Shown piece after piece: positions 1 to 8,380 of a DNA stretch of 64,000 nucleotides; the stretch's first letter is position 1, and every line of letters begins with the position of its first letter. Below the pieces are notes generated by a model. The model searched no databases. It was given only the letters and a program-made list of their open reading frames with translations, and was not told the origin of the DNA. The translations under genes and the position numbers were made by a program. The stretch spans positions 558,001 to 622,000 of the forward strand of contig NZ_JACHJY010000003.1 of NCBI RefSeq assembly GCF_014203895.1, given 5' to 3'. This DNA comes from Streptomyces nymphaeiformis (GTDB lineage Bacteria; Actinomycetota; Actinomycetes; Streptomycetales; Streptomycetaceae).

Positions 1-2
1 AG

Positions 3-941
3 CGCCGCTGGGAGTCGCTGAAGCTGTTCACGTCGGCGCAGTTCTCCGGGCTGCCCGGGCTGCCCTTCCCCGCCGCCGGCGCGCACTACCCCGGCAAGGA
101 CGAGGTCGTGGCGTATCTGCGGGAGTACGCCGAGCGGTTCGAGCTCCCCGTGCTCACCGACCACCGGGTGCTGTCGCTGCGCCGGGACGGCGACGGCTAT
201 CTGCTGAGCACCGCGCACGGCGACTGCCGGGCCGGGCAGGTCGTGATCGCGACCGGAGCGTTCGGCAGGGCGCGGGTCCCGGACTTCGCCGCCGCGCTGA
301 GCCCGGACGTGCCCACCCTGCACACCAGCGAGTACCAGGGCGCCGGCCAGGTGCCGCCGGGCACGGTCGTCGTCGTCGGCGACGGCAACTCCGGACGGCA
401 GATCGCCGCGGAGCTGTCGGAGACCCACAGCGTGGTGCTCAGCTGCAGCGAGGCCGTCTCGCCTCCGCTGCCGCAGACCGTCGTCGGCCGGGACATGTTC
501 TGGTGGATGAGCGTCCTCGGCGTGATGAGCCTGCCGGTGGACATGCGGGCGCCCGACCCGATCGTCGGCGACCGGGTGCCCGAGCTCGTCGCGGCGGGCC
601 GGATGCGCACCGTGGGCCGGATCACCGGGGCCGACGGCGCCGAGCTGCTGGTCGCGGACGGCGAGCGGGTCAAGCCGTCCGCGGTGATCTGGGCGACCGG
701 CTACCGCACCGACTGGAGCTGGCTCGACCCGGAGATGCTCGACGAGGACGGGCAGCCCCGGCACACCGAGGGCACGGGGGTGCTGCCCGGCAGCCACTAC
801 CTGGGCCTCTACCGGATGCGTACCCGCGGCTCGGCGCTGATCGGCTTCGTCGGCCGGGACGCCGAGCGCGCCGCGGCCGCGATCACCGCCGCCGCGCACA
901 CCACGACCGCTGCTCCCACGGCAGAAGGCGAGCCGTCATGA
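3..941 (+). CDS. Flavin-containing monooxygenase, 5'-truncated by window edge
   Basis: The open frame runs in from the window start, so the N-terminus with the FAD-binding GxGxxG is missing. The visible part has the family's region ending KDEVVAYLREYAERF, then a second Rossmann motif (VVVVGDGNSGRQIAAEL) that normally binds NADPH, and a C-terminal ATGYRTDW motif typical of FMO/YdcP-like NAD(P)H-dependent flavoproteins. The family adds oxygen to N, S or carbonyl carbons of small molecules; the substrate here is unknown. An internal GTG at 108 is not the true start because homologous-looking sequence continues upstream of it. It overlaps the next gene by 4 nt (ATGA), so the two are translationally coupled. 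Confidence 0.8.
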   Translation, partial: RRWESLKLFTSAQFSGLPGLPFPAAGAHYPGKDEVVAYLREYAERFELPVLTDHRVLSLRRDGDGYLLSTAHGDCRAGQVVIATGAFGRARVPDFAAALSPDVPTLHTSEYQGAGQVPPGTVVVVGDGNSGRQIAAELSETHSVVLSCSEAVSPPLPQTVVGRDMFWWMSVLGVMSLPVDMRAPDPIVGDRVPELVAAGRMRTVGRITGADGAELLVADGERVKPSAVIWATGYRTDWSWLDPEMLDEDGQPRHTEGTGVLPGSHYLGLYRMRTRGSALIGFVGRDAERAAAAITAAAHTTTAAPTAEGEPS

Positions 942-1372
942 CCACCGTCACCACGACCGAACTCGACGTGCTCGGCGCGCTGTTGGCGTTCGACTTCATC
1001 GGGTTCGCGCAGAAGTCCGCCGCCCTCGACCCGGCCGGCCCGGAGTACGGGCGGGGGGTCGGCGCGGCCTTCGGGATCGCGGCCCGCCGCCGCTTCCCGC
1101 AGGGCGCGACGGAGGGGGAGATCGGCGCGTACGTCGCGGAGTTCCTCGGGTCCCTCGATGCCGGGGCGGAGGACTTCGACGCGGCGGCCCTGGAGCGTCT
1201 GATCGCCGACGGCCTGGCCGGGGAGTCGGCGCCGGGCGGTGCGGTGCCGGATCCCGAGCGGACGATGCAGGCCCGGCTCGTCCTGGCGCTGCGGTTCGTA
1301 CGGGAGCTGGGCCTCGGCCCCGACCAGCAACGGGAGCTGCTCGCCGAGGCGGAGGGCCGGCCGGCGGCCTGA
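938..1372 (+). CDS. Hypothetical protein, coupled to FMO
   Basis: A 144-residue protein starting at the ATG that overlaps the stop of the upstream monooxygenase. It is helical-looking and Ala/Glu/Leu rich, with no signal peptide, membrane segment or catalytic motif that I recognise. The stretch around YGRGVGAAFGIAARRRF is the most conserved-looking part. Because it is translationally coupled to the monooxygenase it may be an accessory or partner protein of that enzyme; this is inference only. The frame extends upstream past 938 as an open reading frame, but that part lies inside the monooxygenase gene and is a shadow. Confidence 0.6.
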   Translation: MTTVTTTELDVLGALLAFDFIGFAQKSAALDPAGPEYGRGVGAAFGIAARRRFPQGATEGEIGAYVAEFLGSLDAGAEDFDAAALERLIADGLAGESAPGGAVPDPERTMQARLVLALRFVRELGLGPDQQRELLAEAEGRPAA

Positions 1373-1429
1373 GACGTACGAGGCACGCGGGGGCGGCTCA
1401 CGCACGGGCCGCCCCCTACCGGCGAAGGA

Positions 1430-1460
1430 GGCGGCGCCCCGGGTTGTCCGGGGCGCCGCC
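1430..1460. terminator. Bidirectional hairpin terminator
   Basis: A perfect 13-bp GC-rich stem (1430-1442 with 1448-1460) and a 5-nt loop lies between the convergent hypothetical gene and acyl-CoA ligase gene. A weaker hairpin precedes it at about 1389-1416. Confidence 0.7.
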
Positions 1461-1468
1461 CTTGTCAC

Positions 1469-3112
1469 TCACGCACGGTCGGCCTCGGGCATCCAGACGT
1501 CGAGCGCCCCGTCCCCGTGCTGCGCCCGCACGGCCCGCTTGTCGTACTTACCGACGCTGGTCTTGGGCACCGCGTCGACGAAGGACCACCGTTCGGGTAT
1601 CCACCAGCGCGCCACCCGCCCGTTCAGGAACTCCCTGAGCTCGTCCCCGCCGACCCCGGAGCCCGGCACCAACGACACGCAGGCCAGGGGGCGTTCCTCC
1701 CAGCGGGGGTCGGGCACGCCGACGACGACGGCTTCGAGCACGGCCGGGTGCTCGATGATCGCGTTCTCGAGCTCGATGGTGGAGATCCACTCCCCGCCGC
1801 TCTTGATGCCGTCCTTGAGCCGGTCGCTGACGACCACCCAGCCGCCCGGTTCAATGACGCCCAGGTCGCCGGTGCGCAGCCAGCCGTCGTGGAACTTCTC
1901 GGCGGAGTCCTCGGTGTTGAAGTACGAGCCGGTGACCCAGGGGCCACGCAGCTCCAGTTCGCCCACCGACCGGCCGTCCCAGGGCTGTTCGGTGCCGTCC
2001 TCGGCGATCAGCCGGACCTGGACGAAGGGCATCACGCGGCCGCTCTTGGCGAGCCAGTCGACCTCGTCCTCGTCGGGGGTGCCGTGCGGGGGGACGGCGA
2101 AGGTGGCGAGGGGGCTGGTCTCGGTCAGTCCCCAGCCCTGCTTGAGCCGGACCCCGTAGCGTTCGTGGAGCTGCTTGAGCAGGGCGCGCGGCGGGGTCGC
2201 GCCGCCGCAGCCGGCGAGGCGTACGGCGCTCAGGTCCAGCGGGTGCTGCTCGCCGTGGTGGACCAGGGCGTTCCAGATGGTGCAGATCGCGGCGACGGCG
2301 GTGGGCCGCTCCTCGTTGATGATCCGGACGAGGTCCGGGGTGTGCAGCTGCCGGCCGTTCATGATCAGGTCGGAGCCGGCCAGCCAGGCGGCGTACGGCC
2401 AGCCCCAGGCGTTGGCGTGGAACATGGGCACGATCGGCAGGACGCGGTCGCCGTCGTGCATCGCGAATCCGGCGCCGGCCGAGACGCCGAGCGTGTGGAG
2501 GGTGATGGAGCGGTGGCTGTAGGCCACGCCCTTCGGGTTGCCGGTGGTGCCGGTCGTGTAGCAGAGCGCCGCCGCTTCCCGTTCGTCCAGGTCGGGCCAG
2601 TCGTAGCCGGGGGTCTCGGCGGCGAGCAGTTCGTCCCAGTGGTGGACGGCGATGTGCGCGGGCAGTTCCACCTGCGGCGCGTCCCCGATGACGACGACGT
2701 GGCGTACGCCGCCCAGTCGGTCCCTCAGGGGTGTCAGCATGTCCAGGAGGGTCGCGTCGACGAGGATGACGGCGTCCTCGGCGTGCTCGACGATGTAGCC
2801 CAACTGGTCCTGGTGCAGGCGCAGGTTGAGGGTGTGGAGCACCGCGCCCATGCTCGGGACGGCGAGGTACGCCACCAGGTGTTCGGGGGTGTTCCACGCC
2901 AGTGTGGCGACCCGCTCGCCGAGCTGGACGCCGAGGCGGGCGAGCGCGGACGCGAGCTGCTCGGCCTGGCGGGCGATGTCGGCGAAGGTCTGTAAGGACC
3001 GTGCGGTCGGCCCGTCGGCACATCGGACCACCCGGCTGTCCCCGTACACGCGTTGTCCGTGCGCGAGGATGTCGCGAACCAGCAGCTCGCGGTCCTGCAT
3101 CGTGCTCTTCAT
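1469..3112 (-). CDS. Medium/long-chain fatty acyl-CoA ligase (AMP-binding)
   Basis: A 547-residue ANL-superfamily ligase activating a carboxylic acid to an acyl-CoA via an acyl-AMP. It shows the P-loop-like A3 motif YTTGTTGNPKG, the A5 motif GWGLTETSP, the A7/A8 region LRTGDLGVIEPGGWVVVSDR and KDGIKSGGEWIS, and a near-terminal catalytic Lys in PKTSVGKYDKR. The start MKSTMQD matches the N-terminus (MLSTMQD) of a second, equally long ligase at 36175-37818, supporting this choice over the long upstream extension, which reads through the neighbouring secreted-protein gene. The sequence resembles AlkK-type fatty acid ligases; its substrate is not determined. It is probably co-transcribed with, or read through from, the secreted-protein gene upstream. 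Confidence 0.9.
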   Translation of the reverse strand: MKSTMQDRELLVRDILAHGQRVYGDSRVVRCADGPTARSLQTFADIARQAEQLASALARLGVQLGERVATLAWNTPEHLVAYLAVPSMGAVLHTLNLRLHQDQLGYIVEHAEDAVILVDATLLDMLTPLRDRLGGVRHVVVIGDAPQVELPAHIAVHHWDELLAAETPGYDWPDLDEREAAALCYTTGTTGNPKGVAYSHRSITLHTLGVSAGAGFAMHDGDRVLPIVPMFHANAWGWPYAAWLAGSDLIMNGRQLHTPDLVRIINEERPTAVAAICTIWNALVHHGEQHPLDLSAVRLAGCGGATPPRALLKQLHERYGVRLKQGWGLTETSPLATFAVPPHGTPDEDEVDWLAKSGRVMPFVQVRLIAEDGTEQPWDGRSVGELELRGPWVTGSYFNTEDSAEKFHDGWLRTGDLGVIEPGGWVVVSDRLKDGIKSGGEWISTIELENAIIEHPAVLEAVVVGVPDPRWEERPLACVSLVPGSGVGGDELREFLNGRVARWWIPERWSFVDAVPKTSVGKYDKRAVRAQHGDGALDVWMPEADRA

Positions 3113-3150
3113 GGTGCGGCCCCTTGCGAGTGCGCGATCGGATGGCGGGA

Positions 3151-3699
3151 TCAGCCGAGGTACTGGATCTCCCCCAGCAGGGAGCTGCTGACGTGATCGT
3201 GGTCGAGCAGGTTGACGCGGGCGTTCATCTTGCCGCTGCCGGCCGCGAACTCGTAGTTGCCCGTGCCGCCGGTGATCTTGAAGGTGCCGGTGGGGTAGAC
3301 CATGGTGTCCGAGGTCAGCGGCGCGGTGAGCGCGTAGCTGATGTCGAGGCGGTCGCCGTTGGGCTGGGTCATCGTCGCCGTCCCCTTGATGTCGTACTTG
3401 CCGGGGATCGTCGCGGTGCACACCACCTCCTTCTGCGCCCAGGTGGCGGTGGTGACGGGCCTGCCGGTGGAGGTCCCCGCCCCGGTCACGTTGTACCCGT
3501 TGCAGCCCACGGTGTCGGGGTGCGGGGTCGCGACGACCGCGAAGTTGCTGGTGATCTCGACGCTGGGAAGGTAGGCCACGACGGCCGAGGGGCTGGTTTC
3601 GGCCGCGAAGGTGACGCCGACCGTGCCACCGGTGATCAGTAGGGTTCCGGCCACCACGCCCGCTATGCGCGCAGACCAGTGACGCGTGACTCTTGCCAT
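3151..3699 (-). CDS. Secreted hypothetical protein, paralogue 1
   Basis: A 182-residue protein with a clear Sec signal peptide (Arg-rich n-region, hydrophobic GVVAGTLLITGGTVGVTF, Ala-type cleavage near residue 32). The mature part is a beta-rich domain with two cysteines (VGCNGY, VCTAT) likely to form a disulfide outside the cell. It is a tandem paralogue of the protein at 3911-4456, sharing blocks such as HPDTVGCNGY, APLTSDTMVYPTG and the MNA-VNLLD segment near the C-terminus. No enzyme motif is visible. Both copies also share a promoter element at the same distance from their starts, so they probably arose by tandem duplication and are co-regulated. Confidence 0.8.
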   Translation of the reverse strand: MARVTRHWSARIAGVVAGTLLITGGTVGVTFAAETSPSAVVAYLPSVEITSNFAVVATPHPDTVGCNGYNVTGAGTSTGRPVTTATWAQKEVVCTATIPGKYDIKGTATMTQPNGDRLDISYALTAPLTSDTMVYPTGTFKITGGTGNYEFAAGSGKMNARVNLLDHDHVSSSLLGEIQYLG

Positions 3700-3782
3700 G
3701 TTCTCTCCCCCGAACTTGTGGGCTCTTGCCCAACTGCGCCCCATTGAAGGGCTGTTGGGGACAGCTTCCCCGATCGGGGAGT

Positions 3783-3799
3783 CTTCCGTCGAGACGTTC
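3783..3799 (-). promoter_or_regulatory. Conserved promoter element, copy 1
   Basis: A 17-bp block lies 84-100 nt upstream of the paralogue 1 start. It matches 15 of 17 bases of the block at 4539-4555, which lies 83-99 nt upstream of paralogue 2. On the minus strand it reads GAACGTCTCGACGGAAG. It may be a sigma-factor or activator site; which is not determined. Confidence 0.5.
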
Positions 3800-3823
3800 G
3801 ACACGTGCGTCGCGCACAGAAGA

Positions 3824-3860
3824 GCGGAGCCGGCCTCGCTGACGACGAGGCCGGCTCCGC
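3824..3860 (-). terminator. Strong hairpin terminator after paralogue 2
   Basis: A perfect 15-bp stem (3824-3838 with 3846-3860) with a 7-nt loop lies about 50 nt downstream of the stop of the secreted protein at 3911-4456. It separates the two paralogous transcription units. Confidence 0.8.
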
Positions 3861-3910
3861 GACGGCGGCCGACGGCGGCGAGCCGTCTTCCGCCCCTGGG
3901 TGACCCCAGG

Positions 3911-4456
3911 TCAGATCTGCCAGCGGAAGCCCATGGAGCCGGACAGGTTGGCGGTGACGTGAGCCTTGTCGAGCAGGTTGACGGTGGCGTTCATGTTGCC
4001 GCTGCCGACCGCCTCGTCGAAGGCGCCGTCCCCGCCGGTGATCGTGAACTTCCCGGTCGGGTAGACCATGGTGTCCGAGGTCAGCGGCGCGTTGAGGTGG
4101 TAGGTGAAGTAGAGGTGGGAGCCGTCGGTCTGGGTGATCGTCACCTTGCCGTTGATGTCCCACTGCCCGGCGACGGTCGCGGTGCAGGCGTCCTCCGTCT
4201 GCGACCAGGTGGCGGTGCCGTTGATCCGGTTGCCGGTGACGGTCCCCGACCCGACCACCTTGTAGCCGTTACAGCCCACGGTGTCCGGGTGCGTCGTCGT
4301 GGTGACGCCGTAGTTGCCGACGGCGTCGAACGGGCTCGGGCCGGGAGGCGGCGTCACGGCGGCGTTCGAGACGCCGGTCGCGCCACCGACGACCAGGGCC
4401 GCTCCGGCCATCACGCCCGCTATGCGCGCCGACCAACGACGAGTCAGTGTTGCCAT
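3911..4456 (-). CDS. Secreted hypothetical protein, paralogue 2
   Basis: A 181-residue exported protein with a Sec signal (RRWSARIAGVMAGAALVVGG, cleavage near SNA-A at about residue 32), a Pro-rich stretch after cleavage, and the same two-cysteine beta domain as paralogue 1. Shared segments include DTVGCNGYK, APLTSDTMVYPTGKF and NATVNLLDKAHV. It has its own terminator downstream and its own promoter region upstream, so it is monocistronic. The family is not one to which I can assign a function; an extracellular or cell-wall role is inferred from the signal peptide alone. Confidence 0.8.
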   Translation of the reverse strand: MATLTRRWSARIAGVMAGAALVVGGATGVSNAAVTPPPGPSPFDAVGNYGVTTTTHPDTVGCNGYKVVGSGTVTGNRINGTATWSQTEDACTATVAGQWDINGKVTITQTDGSHLYFTYHLNAPLTSDTMVYPTGKFTITGGDGAFDEAVGSGNMNATVNLLDKAHVTANLSGSMGFRWQI

Positions 4457-4538
4457 GTTTTCCCCCGCACTTGTCAGTTTGTGATGAACTCAGGCCACTT
4501 TCAGGCCTGTTGCCGATCAGTTTCCATGATCGAAGGCC

Positions 4539-4555
4539 GTTCCGTCGAGCCGTTC
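4539..4555 (-). promoter_or_regulatory. Conserved promoter element, copy 2
   Basis: The partner of 3783-3799, at the same distance upstream of the second paralogue. Sequence outside this block in the two upstream regions is only loosely similar, which makes the block stand out as functional. Confidence 0.5.
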
Positions 4556-4600
4556 AGGCCATCGGTTTCCACCGATCACCACCCGGCCCCCACGGATGCT

Positions 4601-5380
4601 TCACAGTCGGACGACGCGCAGCACACCGGTCCGCATCGGAAGGGTGAACTCCCCGTCGGCGGTCTCCGGCCGACCCGCGAGGAACGCCCCGATGCGGCCG
4701 AGCAGGGCCCCGCGCTCGGGCTCCGGCATGACGAGCACCCCGGCCCGCGTCGCGAGCGTGGCCGCGAGGGATGCGGCGGTACGGCGCTGTCCGTGCGGGA
4801 ACGTCCGCTGCTCCGGCGAGCCGAAGCACGCGGCCCCGCCGCCTTCGGGGAGGTGCATGTCCGTCGTCGCGGCGCGCCAGGCGGCGGGGGTGTCACGCGG
4901 ACCGATGACCGCGCTCCCGCTGATCCGCGCGAGCCCGGCGACCCAGTCGACCGCGTCGTCCATGACGTTCCACAGGCCGGCCAGAACACCCCGGGGTGCG
5001 AGGACCCTGGCGATCTCGGGGCCCGCGACGGCCATGTCGAACCAGTGCATGGCGTTGCCGGCCACCACGGCGTCCACCGACCCGTCCGGCAGCGGGATCG
5101 CCTCCGCGCCGCCCTGCAGGGCCCGCACGTCCGGCAGCGCGCGGCGCAGCTCGGCCAGCATCGCCGGGTCGGGCTCGACCGCGACGACCTCGGCGCCCCT
5201 CGCGGCGAGCGTGGCGGTGAGCTTGCCGGTTCCGGCGCCGAGGTCGAGGACCCGCATGCCGGGCGCGGATGCGAGCGCCCAGTCCACCGCGGCATCCGCG
5301 TAGTCCGGGCGGTGCTCGGCGTAGGCCACGGCCGCCGCACCGAACGAGGAGGCGTGGCGTAAACGTTCGTTCTGCTCCAT
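4601..5380 (-). CDS. Class I SAM-dependent methyltransferase
   Basis: A 259-residue methyltransferase of the UbiE/Methyltransf_11 type. SAM-binding motif I is VLDLGAGTGKLTATLA (about residues 40-55), with the acidic motif VVAVEPDP following and the post-motif AGNAMHWFD that is typical of this subfamily. The N-terminus (FGAAAVAYAEHRPDY) also fits proteins annotated as class I methyltransferases of small molecules. The start chosen is the ATG at 5380; the longer frame upstream has no supporting similarity and would run into the promoter region. It is transcribed divergently from the TetR gene at 5541 and could be a target of that repressor. The substrate is unknown. Confidence 0.85.
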   Translation of the reverse strand: MEQNERLRHASSFGAAAVAYAEHRPDYADAAVDWALASAPGMRVLDLGAGTGKLTATLAARGAEVVAVEPDPAMLAELRRALPDVRALQGGAEAIPLPDGSVDAVVAGNAMHWFDMAVAGPEIARVLAPRGVLAGLWNVMDDAVDWVAGLARISGSAVIGPRDTPAAWRAATTDMHLPEGGGAACFGSPEQRTFPHGQRRTAASLAATLATRAGVLVMPEPERGALLGRIGAFLAGRPETADGEFTLPMRTGVLRVVRL

Positions 5381-5488
5381 GGCGGCGACGTTAACGGTCC
5401 GCCCGGCGATTCGGCCACCCTTTCGCCCCGGCGCTTCGCCACAGGTCATGTGGGCTCGGCGCGGGGCGAGTTGACCGAGGCCGGGCTT

Positions 5489-5529
5489 GTTGTCAGAGTG
5501 GAAAACAAGATATTGTCCACTCTGACAAC
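5489..5529. promoter_or_regulatory. TetR operator (14-bp perfect inverted repeat)
   Basis: Arms 5489-5502 (GTTGTCAGAGTGGA) and 5516-5529 are perfect inverted repeats around a 13-bp AT-rich spacer. The right arm ends directly before the ribosome binding site AGGGGAGGG of the TetR gene, so binding would block its transcription. This implies autorepression and possibly control of the divergent methyltransferase. Confidence 0.75.
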
Positions 5530-5540
5530 AGGGGAGGGCC

Positions 5541-6170
5541 ATGCCCGCCGCACGACGCCGGCGCACCCCGGACGAGGCGCGCGCCGAGATCCTCGACGCC
5601 GCCACCGAGCTCATCGCCCGGCACGGCCCGGACGGTGTGGGACTGCGCCGGGTCGCCGAGGCGGCCGGGGTGACCCACGGGCTCGTCACCCACTACTTCG
5701 GGACCTACCGCGCGCTCGTGCGGGCCGTCCTGGAGCGCGAGAACGAACGCAAGCGGGAGCTCGTACGCGCCCGGATGCGGGCCGACGGCAGCGTGCCGTA
5801 CGCGACCGGCATGACCGAGGTGCTCTTCGAGATCCTCGCCGACGAGCGGTACGTCCGGCTGTGGACCTGGTCCCAGCTCCACGCCTTGGACGACGGGGCC
5901 GCCCCCGACTCCCCCACGAACCTCTCCCGCCTCGTCGACGTGATCGAGGAGGGCGTCCGCTCGGTGCTCCCCCCGCCCGAGGGCCCCGACCGGTCGCGGA
6001 TCGAGCAGCTCGTCCTGCTGGCCATGTCCGGCGCGTACGGCTACGCCCTCGGCCGCCGCTACTGGCTCACCGACCTCGGCCACGACCCCGACCGGCCCGA
6101 GCACGACACCGCCTATCGCACCGCCCTGTCCTCTGTCCTCGCCGCCTACATCGGAGGATCGACCCCATGA
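5541..6170 (+). CDS. TetR-family transcriptional regulator
   Basis: A 209-residue repressor. The N-terminal helix-turn-helix spans about residues 12-58 (IADA-like ILDAATELIARHGP, then GVGLRRVAEAAGVTHGLVTHYFG); the C-terminal ligand domain is all helical with a Trp/Tyr-rich patch (RLWTWSQLHAL). An ideal ribosome binding site lies 4 nt before the ATG, and a 14-bp inverted repeat lies immediately upstream. The gene overlaps the following DUF1707 gene by 4 nt (ATGA), so repressor and membrane-stress-type protein form one coupled unit. The inducer is unknown. Confidence 0.9.
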   Translation: MPAARRRRTPDEARAEILDAATELIARHGPDGVGLRRVAEAAGVTHGLVTHYFGTYRALVRAVLERENERKRELVRARMRADGSVPYATGMTEVLFEILADERYVRLWTWSQLHALDDGAAPDSPTNLSRLVDVIEEGVRSVLPPPEGPDRSRIEQLVLLAMSGAYGYALGRRYWLTDLGHDPDRPEHDTAYRTALSSVLAAYIGGSTP

Positions 6171-6730
6171 CCGCGCACGACCTGGACATCCTCGCCTCGG
6201 ACCGCGAGCGTTCCGACGCCGAGGAGCGGCTGCGGGCCGCCGTCGAGACCGGCCGGCTGCCGCTGGCCGAGCTGGCGACGCGGCTCGACGAGGTGCACGC
6301 CTCCCGGACCCGGGGCGACCTGGAGGAGGCCTGCCGAGGCCTGCCGAGGCCCGGCCCGCGCGACGCGCTCGTGGTGGACCGGCGCCCCACCTCGGGCGGC
6401 TTCGTCGCGGGCGTCTTCGGCGGCTTCGAGCGGAAGGGCGCGTGGGTCGTGCCGCCCCGCATGACGGTCTGGTCGATGTGGGGCGGCGGCAAGATCGACC
6501 TCACGGAGGCCCGCTTCAGCGAGCAGGACACCGAGATCCGCGCCGTCGCCCTGTGGGGCGGCACCAGGATCGTCGTCCCGGAGGACATCGAGGTCGAGGT
6601 GAAGGGCTTCGGGCTCTTCGGCGTCTTCGACAAGCGCGCCGCGAAGCGGATCGGGAAGCCGGGCACGCCCCGCGTCGTGATCAAGGGCCTGGCGCTGTTC
6701 GGAGCCGTCGTCACCCGCACCAGGAAGTGA
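6167..6730 (+). CDS. DUF1707 domain protein with LiaF-like C-terminus
   Basis: A 187-residue protein. The first 50 residues (ILASDRERSDAEERLRAAVETG, then LPLAELATRLDEVHASRT) are the actinobacterial DUF1707 domain. The C-terminal half (MWGGGKIDLTEA, ALWGGTRIVVPEDIEVEV) is a beta-helix-like repeat seen in cell-wall-active antibiotic response proteins related to LiaF. No membrane segment is visible. It starts inside the stop of the TetR gene, indicating that they share regulation. A role in envelope sensing is inferred from family resemblance. Confidence 0.8.
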   Translation: MTAHDLDILASDRERSDAEERLRAAVETGRLPLAELATRLDEVHASRTRGDLEEACRGLPRPGPRDALVVDRRPTSGGFVAGVFGGFERKGAWVVPPRMTVWSMWGGGKIDLTEARFSEQDTEIRAVALWGGTRIVVPEDIEVEVKGFGLFGVFDKRAAKRIGKPGTPRVVIKGLALFGAVVTRTRK

Positions 6731-6929
6731 CACCGCCCCGGAAACCGGGTGCGGACCGCCGCTGCCGTGGTGTGTCGTCGGCGTACGGCGATCGCGCTCG
6801 GCACACCGGGAACCGACGGCCTCGACGGCGCCGTGGGCGCGCCGCGGGAGTGGCGGTACGAGGGGGCGCCGGCGCAGCTGCGCCCCGAGGTCCGGGACCG
6901 CTGCCGGGCCGCCCGAAAGAGCCCGCACA

Positions 6930-8264
6930 TCACGGCGGGATCGCCTCGATCGTCGTCCTGAGGCGGTGCAGCGCGCCGCGGAGTTCGTCCGGGGGTGGTG
7001 TGGCCAGCGCGAGCCGGAGGGCCCGGGGGCGGTGGGGGCCGGTGGCGAAGGCGTCCGCGGTGGACACGAGGATCCCCTCCTCCGCGAGCGCCGCCGCCAC
7101 GTGGTCGGGCCGCTGATGCGGTTCCAGACCGAGCCAGACGGTGTACGAGGCCGGGTGGGCCGTCACGTCCATGCCGGCGAGCGCGGCGCGGGCGATGTCC
7201 TGCCGGGCGGCCGCGTCCGCGCGGCGGGCCCGCTCCAGGCGCGTCACCGTGCCGTCGGCCAGCCAGCCGGTGGCGAGCGCGGTGACGAGCCCCGGCGCTC
7301 CCCAGGCCGCCGCGCGAAGACTCCGGGTGACCCCCTCCACCAGGCCGCCGGGCAGCACGGCGAAGCCGAACCGCAGTCCGGGGGCCACGTTCTTCGACAA
7401 CCCGGCCACATAACAGGTGCGTTCGGGCGCGAGGGTGCGCAGCGGCGGGGGTGGTGACGGTTCGAGGAAGGCGTACGTGCCGTCCTCGACGACCAGACAG
7501 TCCCGCGACCGGGCGACGGCGACGAGCCGCTCGCGCCGCTCCCTGTCGAGCACCCAGCCGAGCGGGTTGTGCACGGTGGGCATCGTGTACACCGCGCGGA
7601 CGGACCGGTCGCGGCAGAGCCGGTCGAGGGCGTCGGGGTCGGGGCCCGTCGGGGTGACCGGGACGGGGGCGAGTTCGAGGCCGAGCGCGGTGGCGAGGAG
7701 CTTGACGCCCGGGTAGCTGAGCGCGTCGACGGCGAGGACGTCGCCGGGCCGGGTGAGCGCGCGCAGCACGGCGTCGAGCGCCTGCTGGGTCCCGCCGGTC
7801 AGCACGACGTCCCGGGGCGCCGTGTCGATGTCCCGCTCCAGGAGGTACGTGGCCACGACGGCCCGGTCGCGCCGGCGGCCGCCCGGCGGGTGCTGGTACA
7901 GCAGCGCCTCGGCGTCCCCGGTCGCCGCGAGGGCGCTCAGGGCCTCCCGCAGCAGGTCCGTCTGCCCCGGGGCCAGGGGCTGGTTGAACGACAGGTCCGC
8001 CACCCGGGGCACCGGCAGCGCGCGCGACGGTTCGAGACCGTCGTAGCCGGACCGCTCGCGGACGTAGGTCCCGCGGCCCGGCTCGCCCACGACCAGGCCC
8101 ATGGCGGCGAGTTCGGCGTAGACCCGGGTGGCGGTGGCCAGCGCGATCCGCCGCTCGCGGGCGAGCGCCCGGTGGGTCGGGAGCCGGTCGCCCGCCGGGA
8201 TCGCGCCGGAGCGGATCGCGGCGGCGAACTCGTCGACGACGGCTTTGTAGGAGGGCGGTCGCAT
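6930..8264 (-). CDS. MocR-type GntR regulator with aminotransferase domain
   Basis: A 444-residue fusion of an N-terminal winged helix GntR domain (about residues 8-75; the segment SGAIPAGDRLPTHRALARER is characteristic) and a PLP-dependent fold-type I aminotransferase domain. The PLP lysine lies in CYVAGLSKNVAPGLRFGF. MocR proteins use bound PLP or an aldimine as the signal rather than for catalysis. The ATG at 8264 puts the GntR domain at the normal distance from the start; the longer upstream frame is unsupported. It is divergent from the enoyl-CoA hydratase gene at 8381, a likely target. Confidence 0.9.
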   Translation of the reverse strand: MRPPSYKAVVDEFAAAIRSGAIPAGDRLPTHRALARERRIALATATRVYAELAAMGLVVGEPGRGTYVRERSGYDGLEPSRALPVPRVADLSFNQPLAPGQTDLLREALSALAATGDAEALLYQHPPGGRRRDRAVVATYLLERDIDTAPRDVVLTGGTQQALDAVLRALTRPGDVLAVDALSYPGVKLLATALGLELAPVPVTPTGPDPDALDRLCRDRSVRAVYTMPTVHNPLGWVLDRERRERLVAVARSRDCLVVEDGTYAFLEPSPPPPLRTLAPERTCYVAGLSKNVAPGLRFGFAVLPGGLVEGVTRSLRAAAWGAPGLVTALATGWLADGTVTRLERARRADAAARQDIARAALAGMDVTAHPASYTVWLGLEPHQRPDHVAAALAEEGILVSTADAFATGPHRPRALRLALATPPPDELRGALHRLRTTIEAIPP

Positions 8265-8316
8265 GCGGCACCTGCGTCGGACGGGACGGACTTGTATCCA
8301 GGACAATAGATGGATC

Positions 8317-8331
8317 GTCCCGGAACGGGAC
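8317..8331. promoter_or_regulatory. Inverted repeat in MocR/ECH divergent promoter
   Basis: GTCCCG-GAA-CGGGAC is a 6-bp inverted repeat in the shared intergenic region. Just upstream, near 8292-8308, TTGTATCCAGGACAA is a second imperfect palindrome of the sort bound by MocR dimers. Either could be the operator. Confidence 0.35.
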
Positions 8332-8380
8332 TCCTAGCCTCGGTGCGACCGTCCGCACCAGGCGAATCGGAGTACCCGGC

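Noticed and set aside
6749..6961. 70-residue frame after the DUF1707 gene
   Set aside because: Arg-rich, overlaps the 3' end of the MocR gene on the other strand and has no site for translation.
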